A stretch of 64,000 nt of DNA from Pseudomonadales bacterium (GTDB taxonomy: Bacteria > Pseudomonadota > Gammaproteobacteria > Pseudomonadales > Azotimanducaceae): contig JAJDVW010000062.1 in the NCBI GenBank assembly GCA_022825925.1, positions 1 through 64,000 of the forward strand. The letters are read 5' to 3'. Under the pieces are notes generated by a model, which did no database searches, had not been told where the DNA came from, and saw nothing but the letters and a program-made list of their open reading frames with translations. Of the stretch, positions 43,615 to 52,406 are shown one piece after another (the first letter of the stretch is position 1; each line of letters starts with the position of its first letter). Made by a program: the position numbers and the translations under genes.

Positions 43615-46061
43615 CACCGCCGGCACCGCTGCCAGGCCTGCGGCTCCTGCTGCGCCACCAGCTCCGTTACCTCGCCCGCACGCCGGCCGCGACGGCCGCG
43701 CAGGTACTCGGCACGGCGCTGGGAGTCGCCTCCGTCGTCGCGGTGCACCTCGTCAGCGAGCGGATCCAGGCCCGCCTCGACGACGACTCCGTCACGGAGT
43801 ACACGCACATCCTGCGTGCGGAGTCCCTCACCGAAGACGACTACTTCGAACTGCGCGCGCGGTGGCGAAGCGGCGCGGTCAGGGGGGTCGAGGCGGTGGT
43901 CCCGGTCATCGAGGGATACGCGGCGGCCGGGGGACAACCCCGCCGGCTCGTCGGCATCGACATGCTCGCGCGACCTGACGGTCGCGTTGGGAGTTTCGCC
44001 GGCGCGAAACTCCCGCCGCGCCGGCTCCTGGCGGACCGGCGCCCGGCGGAGACCGGCACGGAGGGGCCGCGCGGCGCGGCCATCGACCTCCTCACCCGCG
44101 ACGCCGTCCTCGCCGGCAAGGCGCTCGGCCTCGCGCCGGGAGACGTCGTCCGGCTGAACGACGTGGAGGTGGCGATCGTCGGCGTGTTCGGCAGCACCGC
44201 CGACTGGTTTGTCGGGGACGTCGCGACGGCCCGAAGGGTCCTCGACCGCGCCGACCCGAGCGCGGTCTGGATCCGCGCGGGGACGGACAGCCCCGTGCTC
44301 GAGCGATGGCTGCCCGGCATCACCGCCGGATTCCGGCAGCCCGACTCCCTCGACCTTGGCCGCGGCCTGCGTGCCCGCCCGTGGTCCGAAGCCGAGCCGA
44401 CCCGTCGTTTCGCCCTCGCCCTGCTCTTCAACCTGGGCGCGCTCGGCATGCTGGCCCTGTTCGTGGCGGCCTTCCTGGTCTATCAGTCCGCGCATGCGAA
44501 CGTCGCCCGCCGGCGCGCCAGCGACGCGCAACTGACCGCCCTCGGCGTGCCGCGCGGGACGCTGCGTGTGCTCTTCGTGGGCGAAGGCACCCTGCTTGGC
44601 CTCCTGGGAGCTGGTCTGGGCATCGGTGCGGGTTGGGCGCTCGCCGCCCTGCTCGTCCACGGACCGGCCCCGTCGCCGGACGTCCTTTCGCTCTCCGCGG
44701 TGGCGGCCGCAAAGGGCGCCGTCTGCGGCGTGGGCGTGGCGGCGCTCGGGGCACTCGCCGCATCCACGCGGTCACCGTCCCGCCTCGTCCCGCGGGCCTG
44801 GGCCGCCGGCGCCGCGCTTCTGCTGCTCCTTTCCGCGTGGTCGGCGACCCTCGCCGGCGCGTTCGGCATCGTGCTCGCCCTCTGCCTGCTCCAGATCGCC
44901 GTCCTCGTACCCTGGTCCGGCCGGGCGCTCAAGCGGCTGTTCGAGCGCGGCAGTGCGCCGCTGGGCGTCGTGCACCGCGCGGCCGTGCGGTCCGTGGCGA
45001 ACCAGCTCGCGGAGGTGCACGTCGCCGTCGGCGCCCTGTCGGTCGCGGTGGCCGCCGCCATCGGCATCGGCATCATGGTCGACAGTTTTCGGCGGGACTT
45101 CTCCGGCATGCTGGACCAGCGCCTGTGGGAGGGCGTCCACGTCGAGACCGCAGCCCCGCTGCCCGACAGGGCAGCATCGCTCGACCCGGTGCGTGCCGTT
45201 CCCGGAGTCACCGACGTTCGCGCCTACGGCCGCGCCTCCGTTGCACTCGACGGCGTCTCGGCGCGCGTGACCCTCACCCGCGGCGACGCGGAGGAGGCGC
45301 GGCGCTACGGCTACGGGAACCCCTTCCCCGAAGCCGTGCTGCTGAACGAGGGCGGGGCCCGGGCCCTGGGCGTCGCACCGGGCGACACCGTGCGGGTGGC
45401 CGGCGGTCGCGGCAGCCGCGCGGTCGAGGTGGCCCACGTGTTCCGGGACTACGGCGCGCCCGGCCCGCGCATCATCGCGGCGACGGACCGGTTCGCACCC
45501 CTCCTCGACGGCATCGCGTACGACAGCTTCTCGGTCCTGACCGGCGGCGGCCAGCGGGACGCCGTCGCGGCGGCGCTGCAGGCGCGGTTTCCCGGCGCCG
45601 TCGTGCGGGACCATGTCGAGGCCCGCCGGCTCGCGCTCGACGTGTTCGACGCCACCTTCGAGATCGCTTCGGAACTCACCCTGATCGCGCTCCTGGTCGC
45701 GGTCGCGGGGCTCTACAACGCGCTGTCCGAACTGCAGGCGCGTCGGCGGGGCGAGAACCGGCTGCTCTACACGCTGGGGGTGGGCCAGGGGCGCATTGCA
45801 CTGCTCGCGACGCAGCAGAACGGCGTGATCGGCGTCGCCGCCGCCGTGCTCGCGATCCCGCTCGGCCTCGCGATCGCGTGGGTGCTCTGCGTCGAAGTCA
45901 ATCCGGTCGCCTTCGGATGGTCGATTCCCTGGACCCCGACCGCGGGGAGCATCCTGCCTCCCGTCGCGCTCGGCATCGCCGCCGCACTGCTCGCGGGGTT
46001 CGCTCCGACGCGGGCGGCGGCGCGCGCGGTCACCGGGGCCGCCCGACATGAGCTGGCCTGA
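43611..46061 (+). CDS. FtsX/MacB-type ABC permease, double-module, with in-frame palindromic repeat
   Basis: 816-aa inner-membrane permease with two FtsX modules. TM1 lies near residues 25-45, followed by a periplasmic MacB-like domain; TM clusters lie near 265-300, 310-350 and 380-420, a second periplasmic domain near 500-680, and TMs near 690-810. This size matches AttG-like or LolC-E-fused permeases that mobilise lipoproteins or lipids rather than importers. The palindromic repeat at 43968-44032 is translated in frame near residues 120-140 (RPDGRVGSFAGAKLPPRR) without breaking the gene. The end overlaps the lipoprotein gene by 14 bases. Confidence 0.9.
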   Translation: MTPPAPLPGLRLLLRHQLRYLARTPAATAAQVLGTALGVASVVAVHLVSERIQARLDDDSVTEYTHILRAESLTEDDYFELRARWRSGAVRGVEAVVPVIEGYAAAGGQPRRLVGIDMLARPDGRVGSFAGAKLPPRRLLADRRPAETGTEGPRGAAIDLLTRDAVLAGKALGLAPGDVVRLNDVEVAIVGVFGSTADWFVGDVATARRVLDRADPSAVWIRAGTDSPVLERWLPGITAGFRQPDSLDLGRGLRARPWSEAEPTRRFALALLFNLGALGMLALFVAAFLVYQSAHANVARRRASDAQLTALGVPRGTLRVLFVGEGTLLGLLGAGLGIGAGWALAALLVHGPAPSPDVLSLSAVAAAKGAVCGVGVAALGALAASTRSPSRLVPRAWAAGAALLLLLSAWSATLAGAFGIVLALCLLQIAVLVPWSGRALKRLFERGSAPLGVVHRAAVRSVANQLAEVHVAVGALSVAVAAAIGIGIMVDSFRRDFSGMLDQRLWEGVHVETAAPLPDRAASLDPVRAVPGVTDVRAYGRASVALDGVSARVTLTRGDAEEARRYGYGNPFPEAVLLNEGGARALGVAPGDTVRVAGGRGSRAVEVAHVFRDYGAPGPRIIAATDRFAPLLDGIAYDSFSVLTGGGQRDAVAAALQARFPGAVVRDHVEARRLALDVFDATFEIASELTLIALLVAVAGLYNALSELQARRRGENRLLYTLGVGQGRIALLATQQNGVIGVAAAVLAIPLGLAIAWVLCVEVNPVAFGWSIPWTPTAGSILPPVALGIAAALLAGFAPTRAAARAVTGAARHELA
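43968..44032. repeat. double-hairpin palindromic repeat, copy 2 (inside permease gene)
   Basis: 65 bases related to 40142-40205. Stems are GCGACC-TGAC-GGTCGC and GGGAGTTTCGC-CGGC-GCGAAACTCCC, both perfect. It lies in frame in the permease coding region and adds about 21 residues in the first periplasmic domain. This resembles palindromic elements known to insert into genes, such as the Rickettsia palindromic element, though it is not that sequence. Confidence 0.8.
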
Positions 46062-47166
46062 GAGGCGCGGACGGATCGCGGCGGCGGCCGTCCTGGTCCT
46101 GGCGGCCTGCGGCGAGTCGCCCGCGGAGACCCCGGCCCAGGGCCTCCGGTTGGCGCAGGTGCTGGGCGGCTCTCCGGACGAGGGATTCCGGGTGGCCGAC
46201 CGCGTGGTCCCCTTCTCCTTCCCGGCGGATCATGGGCCGCACCCCGGGTTCCGAAGCGAGTGGTGGTACCTGACGGTCGCCCTGCGTTCTCCGGCCGGCC
46301 ACGAGTTCGGGGTCCAGTTCACGCTCTTCCGCCAGGCCCTGCGGCCCGGCGGCACGCCGGACGACGGCGACGCGTGGCGTTCCGGACAGGTCTTCCTGGG
46401 ACACCTCGCCCTCACCGACGTCGAAGCGCGGAAGCACCTCGAGGCCGAACGGCTCGCCCGCGGCCATCCCCGGCTTGCCGGCGTGCGCACCGCGCCGTTC
46501 GCCGCCTGGATCGAGGGCTGGCGGCTCGCATCCGCGGAGGGCGCCTTCCTGCCGCTGCGGCTCACGGGGGCCACGGAAGCGTTCGCGGTCGACCTGACCC
46601 TCGAGGGCGCCCGGCCCCCGTCCCCGCAGGGAGACCGCGGGCTGTCGGCCAAGGGCCCGGACAACGCGTCCTACTACTACTCGATCCCCCGCCTGCGCGC
46701 GAACGGGACGTTGCGCACGTCCGCGGGAACCGTCTCCGTGGCGGGACATGGCTGGCTCGACCGCGAGTGGAGCACCAGCGTCCTGGCCGACGAGTACGCC
46801 GGATGGGACTGGTTCGCGCTGCACCTGGACGACGGGCGCGACCTGATGGTCTTCCAGCTCCGTCGGCGCGACGGGCAGCCGGACCGCTACGACCAGGGAC
46901 TGCTGGTCGACGCCGACGGGTCCCGCCATCTCGCCGCGGACGACTTCGACCTGGTCCCCGACCGCCAGTGGCGCGATCGGGAGAACGTCCGCTGGCCCGT
47001 CCGGTGGCGGCTCCAGGTCGATGGCGATACGCTGCTCGTGGAAGCGGCCGTCGACGACCAGGTCATGGACACGTCGATACGATACTGGGAGGGTCTGGTG
47101 CGCGTGCACGCTCCCGACGGACGCCGTGTCGGCAGCGGCTACATGGAACTGACGGGGTATCGATGA
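46048..47166 (+). CDS. lipocalin/CrtC-like lipoprotein, AttH-like
   Basis: 372-aa lipoprotein with a lipobox LVLAACGE (Cys about 22). The lipocalin-like/CrtC-type fold (AttH family) shows in FPADHGPHPGFRSEWWYLTVAL, EFGVQFTLFRQAL, GQVFLGHLALTDV, YYYSIPRLRANGTL, GHGWLDREWSTSVLADEYAGWDWFALHL and a closing DTSIRYWEGLVRV. AttH proteins are found next to AttEFG-type ABC transporters, as here. It may be the substrate or periplasmic partner of the permease. The start overlaps the permease and the stop overlaps the NUDIX gene (ATGA at 47163). Confidence 0.88.
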   Translation: MSWPERRGRIAAAAVLVLAACGESPAETPAQGLRLAQVLGGSPDEGFRVADRVVPFSFPADHGPHPGFRSEWWYLTVALRSPAGHEFGVQFTLFRQALRPGGTPDDGDAWRSGQVFLGHLALTDVEARKHLEAERLARGHPRLAGVRTAPFAAWIEGWRLASAEGAFLPLRLTGATEAFAVDLTLEGARPPSPQGDRGLSAKGPDNASYYYSIPRLRANGTLRTSAGTVSVAGHGWLDREWSTSVLADEYAGWDWFALHLDDGRDLMVFQLRRRDGQPDRYDQGLLVDADGSRHLAADDFDLVPDRQWRDRENVRWPVRWRLQVDGDTLLVEAAVDDQVMDTSIRYWEGLVRVHAPDGRRVGSGYMELTGYR

Positions 47167-47810
47167 GCGACGAGCCGGGGGGAGACATGGCTGCCGTCGG
47201 GACGCACGCCCCGGCGCCGCCCGCGGGCCCCGAAGAACTGGTCTGGGACCGGGCGTCCACCGAACGGGGACCCGACCTCGGCCTGCTGCGGGTGCGCTAC
47301 GACTGGATGCGCCATCCCTCGCGCCGGGAGGCGCTGAAGCGGCTCGTGCTCGAGTCCGTGGACTGGGTCAACTGCGTCGCGCTGACGACGTCCGGGCTGT
47401 CCGTCATGGTCGAGCAGTACCGCTTCGGCCTCGGCGCCTGCACCCTGGAGACGCCGGGCGGGATGGTGGATGCCGGCGAGACGCCGCTCGCCGCCGCCCA
47501 GCGGGAGCTCCTCGAGGAGACCGGCTACGGGGGCGGCACCTGGCGGAGCCTCGGCGCCGTCGAGCCCAACCCGGCGCTTCACCCCCACCTCTGCCACCAC
47601 TTCCTGGCGGAAGGCGTCGAACGCCTGGGCGAACCGACCCCGGGACTCGGCGAGGCGATTCGCGTGCATCTCGCGACGCAGGAGGAGATCAGGACCGCTA
47701 TGCGCGACGGCCGGCTGCGTCACGTGCTGGCCCTGTCCGCGCTCGTCCGCGTTTTCGACCTGTTCGGAACGCAAACAGGAGAGACGCAAACTGGAAATGG
47801 CGACCGCTGA
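47163..47810 (+). CDS. NUDIX hydrolase
   Basis: 215-aa NUDIX protein. The Nudix box is GMVDAGETPLAAAQRELLEETGY, matching GX5EX7REUXEEXGU. It is like ADP-ribose/ADP-sugar pyrophosphatases (TLETPGGMVDAGE; EPNPALHPHLCHHFLAEGV), so a nucleoside-diphosphate-X substrate is likely. The ATG overlaps the lipoprotein stop. Its place in the operon may be transcriptional convenience. Confidence 0.88.
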   Translation: MSDEPGGDMAAVGTHAPAPPAGPEELVWDRASTERGPDLGLLRVRYDWMRHPSRREALKRLVLESVDWVNCVALTTSGLSVMVEQYRFGLGACTLETPGGMVDAGETPLAAAQRELLEETGYGGGTWRSLGAVEPNPALHPHLCHHFLAEGVERLGEPTPGLGEAIRVHLATQEEIRTAMRDGRLRHVLALSALVRVFDLFGTQTGETQTGNGDR

Positions 47811-47844
47811 CAGGTACTTTGCGGTCTGACTGATCGTAGCGGGC

Positions 47845-49767
47845 ATGCACGAACACCTTCGAGACCAGCTACCCGCCGTCTCCCTCGCCGCCCTGGTGCA
47901 GCTCCTGCCGGGCATGGACCCCGAGGCCGACGCCGGTGAGGACAGCGAGACGACACCGCCGGCGCGGCCCGGCGACGCACTGCACCGCCTGCTGATCGAC
48001 AACGCTCCCGACCTCGTGTGCGTCATGGACCGCGGCGGGCGCTTTCGGTTCCTCAACGAGGCCGCGCGCCGCCTCCTCGGCTACGAGACCGATGCTCTTC
48101 TCGGGCGGCCGTACGCCGAGTTCGTCGACGCCGAGGACCTCGAGATCGCCCGCAACCTGTTCGACGAGGACCGCAAGGGCCCCGGGGACGCGCGGCGGGC
48201 GGAACTCCGGCTCCGGCGGCACCCGAAGGTCGCGGGTCCGCGACCACAGCAGTCGACCGCCATGTGGGCGGACCTGACCGTCACCCGCCTGCGAACCGCC
48301 GGCGGAGCGTTCGCCGGCGCGTTCGTCGTGGCCCGGGACATCTCCGCAGACAAGGAGAACCGCCAGGCCGCGGACTTCCAGGCCTACCACGACATCCTGA
48401 CCCACCTGCCCAACCGGGCGCTGCTCGAGGACCGGCTGGAGGTCGCGCTCGAGCAGGCGGGCCGCAAGCGCGGCCCGACGCTGGTCTTCCTCGATCTCGA
48501 CCGCTTCAAGGTGGTCAACGACCGCTTCGGTCACGCCATGGGCGACCGCCTGCTGCAGGCCGTCGCCAAGCGCCTCCAGGAGAACCTGCAGCGGGGCGAC
48601 ACGCTCTCGCGTTTCGGCGGCGACGAGTTCGCGGTGCTGTTGCCCAACGTCCACACCCGCCGCCAGGCGACCGCCGCGACCGGGCGGCTGCTCGAAGGGT
48701 TGCGGGCGCCGTTGGTCCTGGACGGCAACGAACTCGACATCGCCGCCAGCGCCGGCATCGCGCTCTACCCCCAGGCGGGGAACACCGCCCGGGCCATGAT
48801 CCAGAACGCCGACATGGCCATGTACCACGCCAAGGGTACGGGCGGTGACGGCTTCGAGTTCTTCGAGGGCGGCATGAACCTCAAGTTCTCGAGCCGGCTG
48901 GCGGCCGAGCGCGACCTCCGCGGGGCCCTGGCGGCCGGGGAGATCGAGGTGTACTACCAGCCCCGGGTGGACCTGGACACCGGTGCCATCTCCGGCGTCG
49001 AGGCGCTCGCCCGCTGGCGGCATCCCGAGCGCGGCCTGGTCGACGCGAACTAGTTCCTGCCCGTCGCCGAGGAGGCGGGGCTGATCGCCGAGATCGACGA
49101 GTGGGTCCAGCGCCAGGCATTCGACCGGGTGGCGAACTGGCGCGCCCTCGGTCACGCCGACTGCCGGCTGTCCGTGAACGCTTCCACGCAGCAGCTCGAC
49201 CAGGCCGGCTTCGTGCGTCGCTTTCGCCGGGCCCTGGACGCCGCCGGGCTGCCGCACGAGGCGGTCACCCTCGAGATCACCGAAAACGCGTTGATGCACG
49301 ATGTCGAACTGGTCGTGCCCAAGCTCAGGAGCCTGCGACGCTGGGGCGTCCGCGTCGCCATCGACAACTTCGGTACCGGGTACTCGTCCCTCGACCGGCT
49401 GCGGCGCCTGCCCATCGACGCGCTGAAGATCAATCGCGGCTTCGTCGAAGAGGTCCGCGGGACTTCCGGGGACACGCGGGCGCTCGACGCGATCGCGGGC
49501 ATCGCCCAGGGCCTGGCGCTCGACCTCCTCGCCGACGGCATCGAGAACGCCGGGCAACTCGACTACCTGCGCACGCTCGGCTGCAGGGAAGGCCAGGGAT
49601 TCGTGTTCGACGAGCCGGTGACCGCCGACACGGTGACGGAGTTGCTCGCGACCGCCCCCTACCTGGACCGGCACCCGCCTGCGCCGACGCCGAACCCCCG
49701 GCCCGGGAAGCCGCTATCCTCCGACGCGCGCGTCGCGTATAGTCCGCGCCCCTCCCGGAAAGGGTAG
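47845..49767 (+). pseudogene. PAS-GGDEF-EAL protein interrupted by in-frame amber codon
   Basis: One frame runs 47845-49767 (640 codons) except for TAG at 49051-49053. The PAS domain covers about residues 50-165 (LVCVMDRGGRFRFLNEAARRLLGYE), GGDEF about 180-340 (LPNRALLEDRL, RFGGDEFAVLL intact; the I-site is QRGD, not RxxD), and EAL starts at about 360 (GVEALARWRHP). The stop replaces the residue between LVDAN and FLPVAEEAGLI, where Glu is usual, so GAG to TAG is likely. After the stop the EAL signature is also weakened: DDFGTGYSS reads DNFGTGYSS and KID reads KIN. A 402-aa diguanylate cyclase may still be made. Confidence 0.85.
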
Positions 49768-49790
49768 CTCCGCGAGGGCCGCTGCTCCGC

Positions 49791-51026
49791 ATGCACGAAT
49801 CCGCCGGATTCACCACGTCCATCGTCCACTCGGACCGCCTCGACCCGATAGAACACGGCTCGTTGCACAAGCCCGTGCATGCGACCGTGGCGTACGGCTA
49901 CGAAGACGCCAGGGACCTGGCCGGCGTGTTCCAGGGCACGCACTCGGGCTACTCCTACGGGCGCCAGGTCAATCCCACCGTCTCCGCCCTCGAGCGCAAG
50001 GTCAGCCGGATGGAGAACGGGGTCGCGACCGTGTGCTTCGGCACCGGCATGGGCGCCATCGGCACGCTCCTCTTCGCACTGCTGCGCCAGGGCGATCACT
50101 TCGTCTCGAGCGCCTTCCTTTTCGGCAACACCAACAGCCTGTTCCAGAGTTTCCACGTACACGGCATCGACGTGGCGTTCGTCGACGCGACGCGGGTGGA
50201 GGCGGTGGCGGCGGCGATACGCCCCGACACCCGGCTGGTGTTCGTCGAGACCATCGCGAACCCACGTACCCAGGTGAGCGACCTGGCGCATATCGGGGAT
50301 CTGTGCCGCGACCGGGGACTGGTCTACGTCGTCGACAACACCATGACGTCTCCCTGGCTGTTCCAGCCGGTCACCGCCGACGCGAGCCTGATCGTCAACA
50401 GTCTCACCAAGTACATCGGAGGCCACGGGAACGCCCTCGGCGGGGCCGTGACGGAGACCGGCCGCTTCGACTGGGGCGCGTTCGACAACATCTACGACAC
50501 GTATCGCACCGGAGACACCCGGCGCTGGGGCATACAGCAGATCCGCAAGAAGGGGCTCCGGGATTTCGGCGCCGCGATGGGACCCGACGCCGCCCACCGC
50601 ATCGCGATCGGCTCGGAGACGCTCGCGCTGCGCCTCGAGCGCCAGTGCGCCAACACGCGGGCGCTGACGGAGTACCTCGACGCCCACGACCGGGTGGCGA
50701 AGGTGTACTACCCCGGGTTGCCCCATCATCCCGAGCACGACCTCGCGCGGGAGCTGTTCCGCCACCCGGGGGCGCTCTTCAGCTTCGAGCTCGACGACGG
50801 CGTGGACCTCTTCGCGTTCCTGAACCGCCTGCGGGTCGTGGTGAAATCGAGCAACCTCGGGGACAACCGGACGCTCGCCATCCCGGTGGCCCATACGATC
50901 TACCACGAGATGGGACCCGGGCGGCGGGCGAGCATGGGCATCGCGGACTCGCTGATCCGCATCTCGGTGGGCATCGAGGACGCGGACGACCTGGTGGGGG
51001 ATTTCGAGCAGGCGCTGGCGGGGTAG
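49791..51026 (+). CDS. Cys/Met-metabolism PLP-dependent enzyme
   Basis: 411-aa enzyme of the cystathionine gamma-synthase/O-acetylhomoserine sulfhydrylase/methionine gamma-lyase group. The PLP Lys is in SLTKYIGGHGN (about residue 206), with the preceding VVDNTMTSPWLFQP, SYGRQVNPTVSALERKVSRME and VKSSNLGDNRTLAIPVAHTIY. Several motifs are typical of the O-acetylhomoserine/methionine-lyase side of the family, but the exact reaction cannot be fixed. The ATG is at 49791. No riboswitch was seen upstream. Confidence 0.88.
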   Translation: MHESAGFTTSIVHSDRLDPIEHGSLHKPVHATVAYGYEDARDLAGVFQGTHSGYSYGRQVNPTVSALERKVSRMENGVATVCFGTGMGAIGTLLFALLRQGDHFVSSAFLFGNTNSLFQSFHVHGIDVAFVDATRVEAVAAAIRPDTRLVFVETIANPRTQVSDLAHIGDLCRDRGLVYVVDNTMTSPWLFQPVTADASLIVNSLTKYIGGHGNALGGAVTETGRFDWGAFDNIYDTYRTGDTRRWGIQQIRKKGLRDFGAAMGPDAAHRIAIGSETLALRLERQCANTRALTEYLDAHDRVAKVYYPGLPHHPEHDLARELFRHPGALFSFELDDGVDLFAFLNRLRVVVKSSNLGDNRTLAIPVAHTIYHEMGPGRRASMGIADSLIRISVGIEDADDLVGDFEQALAG

Positions 51027-51082
51027 GCCGAGCCTCCGCGGTCGGCGCGAAAAGACAACACAACGGGAGGACAGGACAAACG

Positions 51083-52015
51083 ATGGAACCGGTCGTCAGC
51101 ACCGATCTCGGATTGCCGAACAAGCGCTCCGGCAAGGTAAGGGACCTATACGACGTCACGCTACCCGGAGGAGACCCCGGCCTGCTGATCGTCGCGACGG
51201 ACCGGGTCAGCGCGTTCGATGTCGTGATGGCCAACGGGCTGCCCGGCAAGGGCATCGTCCTGACGCAGATTTCCCGCTTCTGGTTCGATCGCGTAGGGGA
51301 CCGGATCGCCCACCACCTCGTGTCCACCAACGTCGCCGACGTACCTGGCCTGACCGGCGCCGAGCGCGACGCCCTGCGCGGCCGCATCATGCTCTGCCGC
51401 GTCACCGAAGTCCTTCCCGTCGAGTGCATTGCCCGCGGGTACATCACCGGCAGCGGCTGGAAGGACTACCAGGCGAGCGGCAAGGTCTGCGGCATCCCGC
51501 TTCCCGCGGGACTCGTCAACTCGGACCGGCTGGAGCGGACGCTGTTCACGCCCTCGACGAAGGCCGAGATCGGCCTGCACGACGAGAACATCTCCTTCGA
51601 GCAGGGTGCGGCCATCGTGGGGGAGGACACGATGCGCTGGCTGCGGGACACGACCCTGGAACTCTACGAGGACGCGCGCAGCTACGCCCTCGAGCGGGGC
51701 ATCATCCTCGCCGACACGAAGTTCGAATTCGGCCGCATCGACGGCGCGGGCACGCCCCTGCTCATCGACGAGATCTTCACGCCCGACAGTTCCCGGTTCT
51801 GGCCCGCGGACGCATGGGAGCCGGGGCAGGAGCAGCCGAGCTTCGACAAGCAGTACGTGCGCAACTACTTGGAGACGGTCGTGGCCAGCGGCGCCTGGGA
51901 CAAGACCCCGCCGGGGCCGCGCCTGCCGGACGAGGTGGTCGAGAACACGATGGCCCGCTACCTGGAAGCCTACGAGCGCCTCACCGGCGCACCGCTCGAC
52001 TTCGACGCCGTCTGA
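51083..52015 (+). CDS. purC: phosphoribosylaminoimidazole-succinocarboxamide synthase
   Basis: 310-aa SAICAR synthetase, joining aspartate to CAIR with ATP in purine synthesis. GKVRDLYDV, LIVATDRVSAFDVVM, EVLPVECIARGYITGSGWKDY, STKAEIGLHDENISF, LADTKFEFG and DEIFTPDSSRFW are all intact. The length matches the longer, yeast-like form rather than the ~240-aa E. coli form. The ATG 51083 has GGGAGG upstream. No other pur gene is nearby. Confidence 0.96.
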   Translation: MEPVVSTDLGLPNKRSGKVRDLYDVTLPGGDPGLLIVATDRVSAFDVVMANGLPGKGIVLTQISRFWFDRVGDRIAHHLVSTNVADVPGLTGAERDALRGRIMLCRVTEVLPVECIARGYITGSGWKDYQASGKVCGIPLPAGLVNSDRLERTLFTPSTKAEIGLHDENISFEQGAAIVGEDTMRWLRDTTLELYEDARSYALERGIILADTKFEFGRIDGAGTPLLIDEIFTPDSSRFWPADAWEPGQEQPSFDKQYVRNYLETVVASGAWDKTPPGPRLPDEVVENTMARYLEAYERLTGAPLDFDAV

Positions 52016-52021
52016 GTCGTC

Positions 52022-52390
52022 TTGGACTGGGCGACCTACAAGGCGCGCTGCGACCATCCCCGCGTCCTGTCACGCTGGATGCTGACCCGCACGGCGCAAT
52101 GGGTCGAACCGCCGGTGGCGGCGGCGCTGAACGGCGCCATGCAGGCCCGGCCGCTTGCCAAGCCGCAGGATCACCAGGGAGGGCCCGCCACCGACATGTT
52201 CGAGGTGTACTTCGATGCGCCAACGGTCGCCGCCATCCTGCAGGGCGTCGAACGCGCGGCGGCCGCGTACGTGCCCGGCGACCGGTGCCATTCGGGTCCG
52301 GCGGGCTCGGCCGACCCGGCGGCCCCGGCCCCGTCCGGCAGCCTGAAAGCCTACCTCGCCGCGTGGCGAGAGTACCGCGACGCCGACTGA
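52022..52390 (+). CDS. hypothetical protein, 122 aa
   Basis: I do not recognise this family. The frame starts with TTG 52022, six bases after the purC stop, with no visible ribosome-binding site, suggesting coupling to purC. Conserved-looking blocks are ARCDHPRVLSRWMLTRT and TDMFEVYFDAPTVAAILQGVERAA; an Ala/Pro-rich linker follows and the protein ends LAAWREYRDAD. Soluble, no membrane segment. It is followed 17 bases later by the biotin carboxylase gene. Confidence 0.6.
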   Translation: MDWATYKARCDHPRVLSRWMLTRTAQWVEPPVAAALNGAMQARPLAKPQDHQGGPATDMFEVYFDAPTVAAILQGVERAAAAYVPGDRCHSGPAGSADPAAPAPSGSLKAYLAAWREYRDAD

Positions 52391-52406
52391 AGCCACGGCA
52401 CGGAAG

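Noticed and set aside
42573-44660. 695-codon minus-strand frame over the ABC genes
   Set aside because: Only its last 100 codons (Arc-like protein) are real; the rest is antisense to the ABC ATPase and permease.
49743-49790. Possible SAM or SAH riboswitch before the transsulfuration gene
   Set aside because: The gap is only 23 bases and has no conserved riboswitch core.
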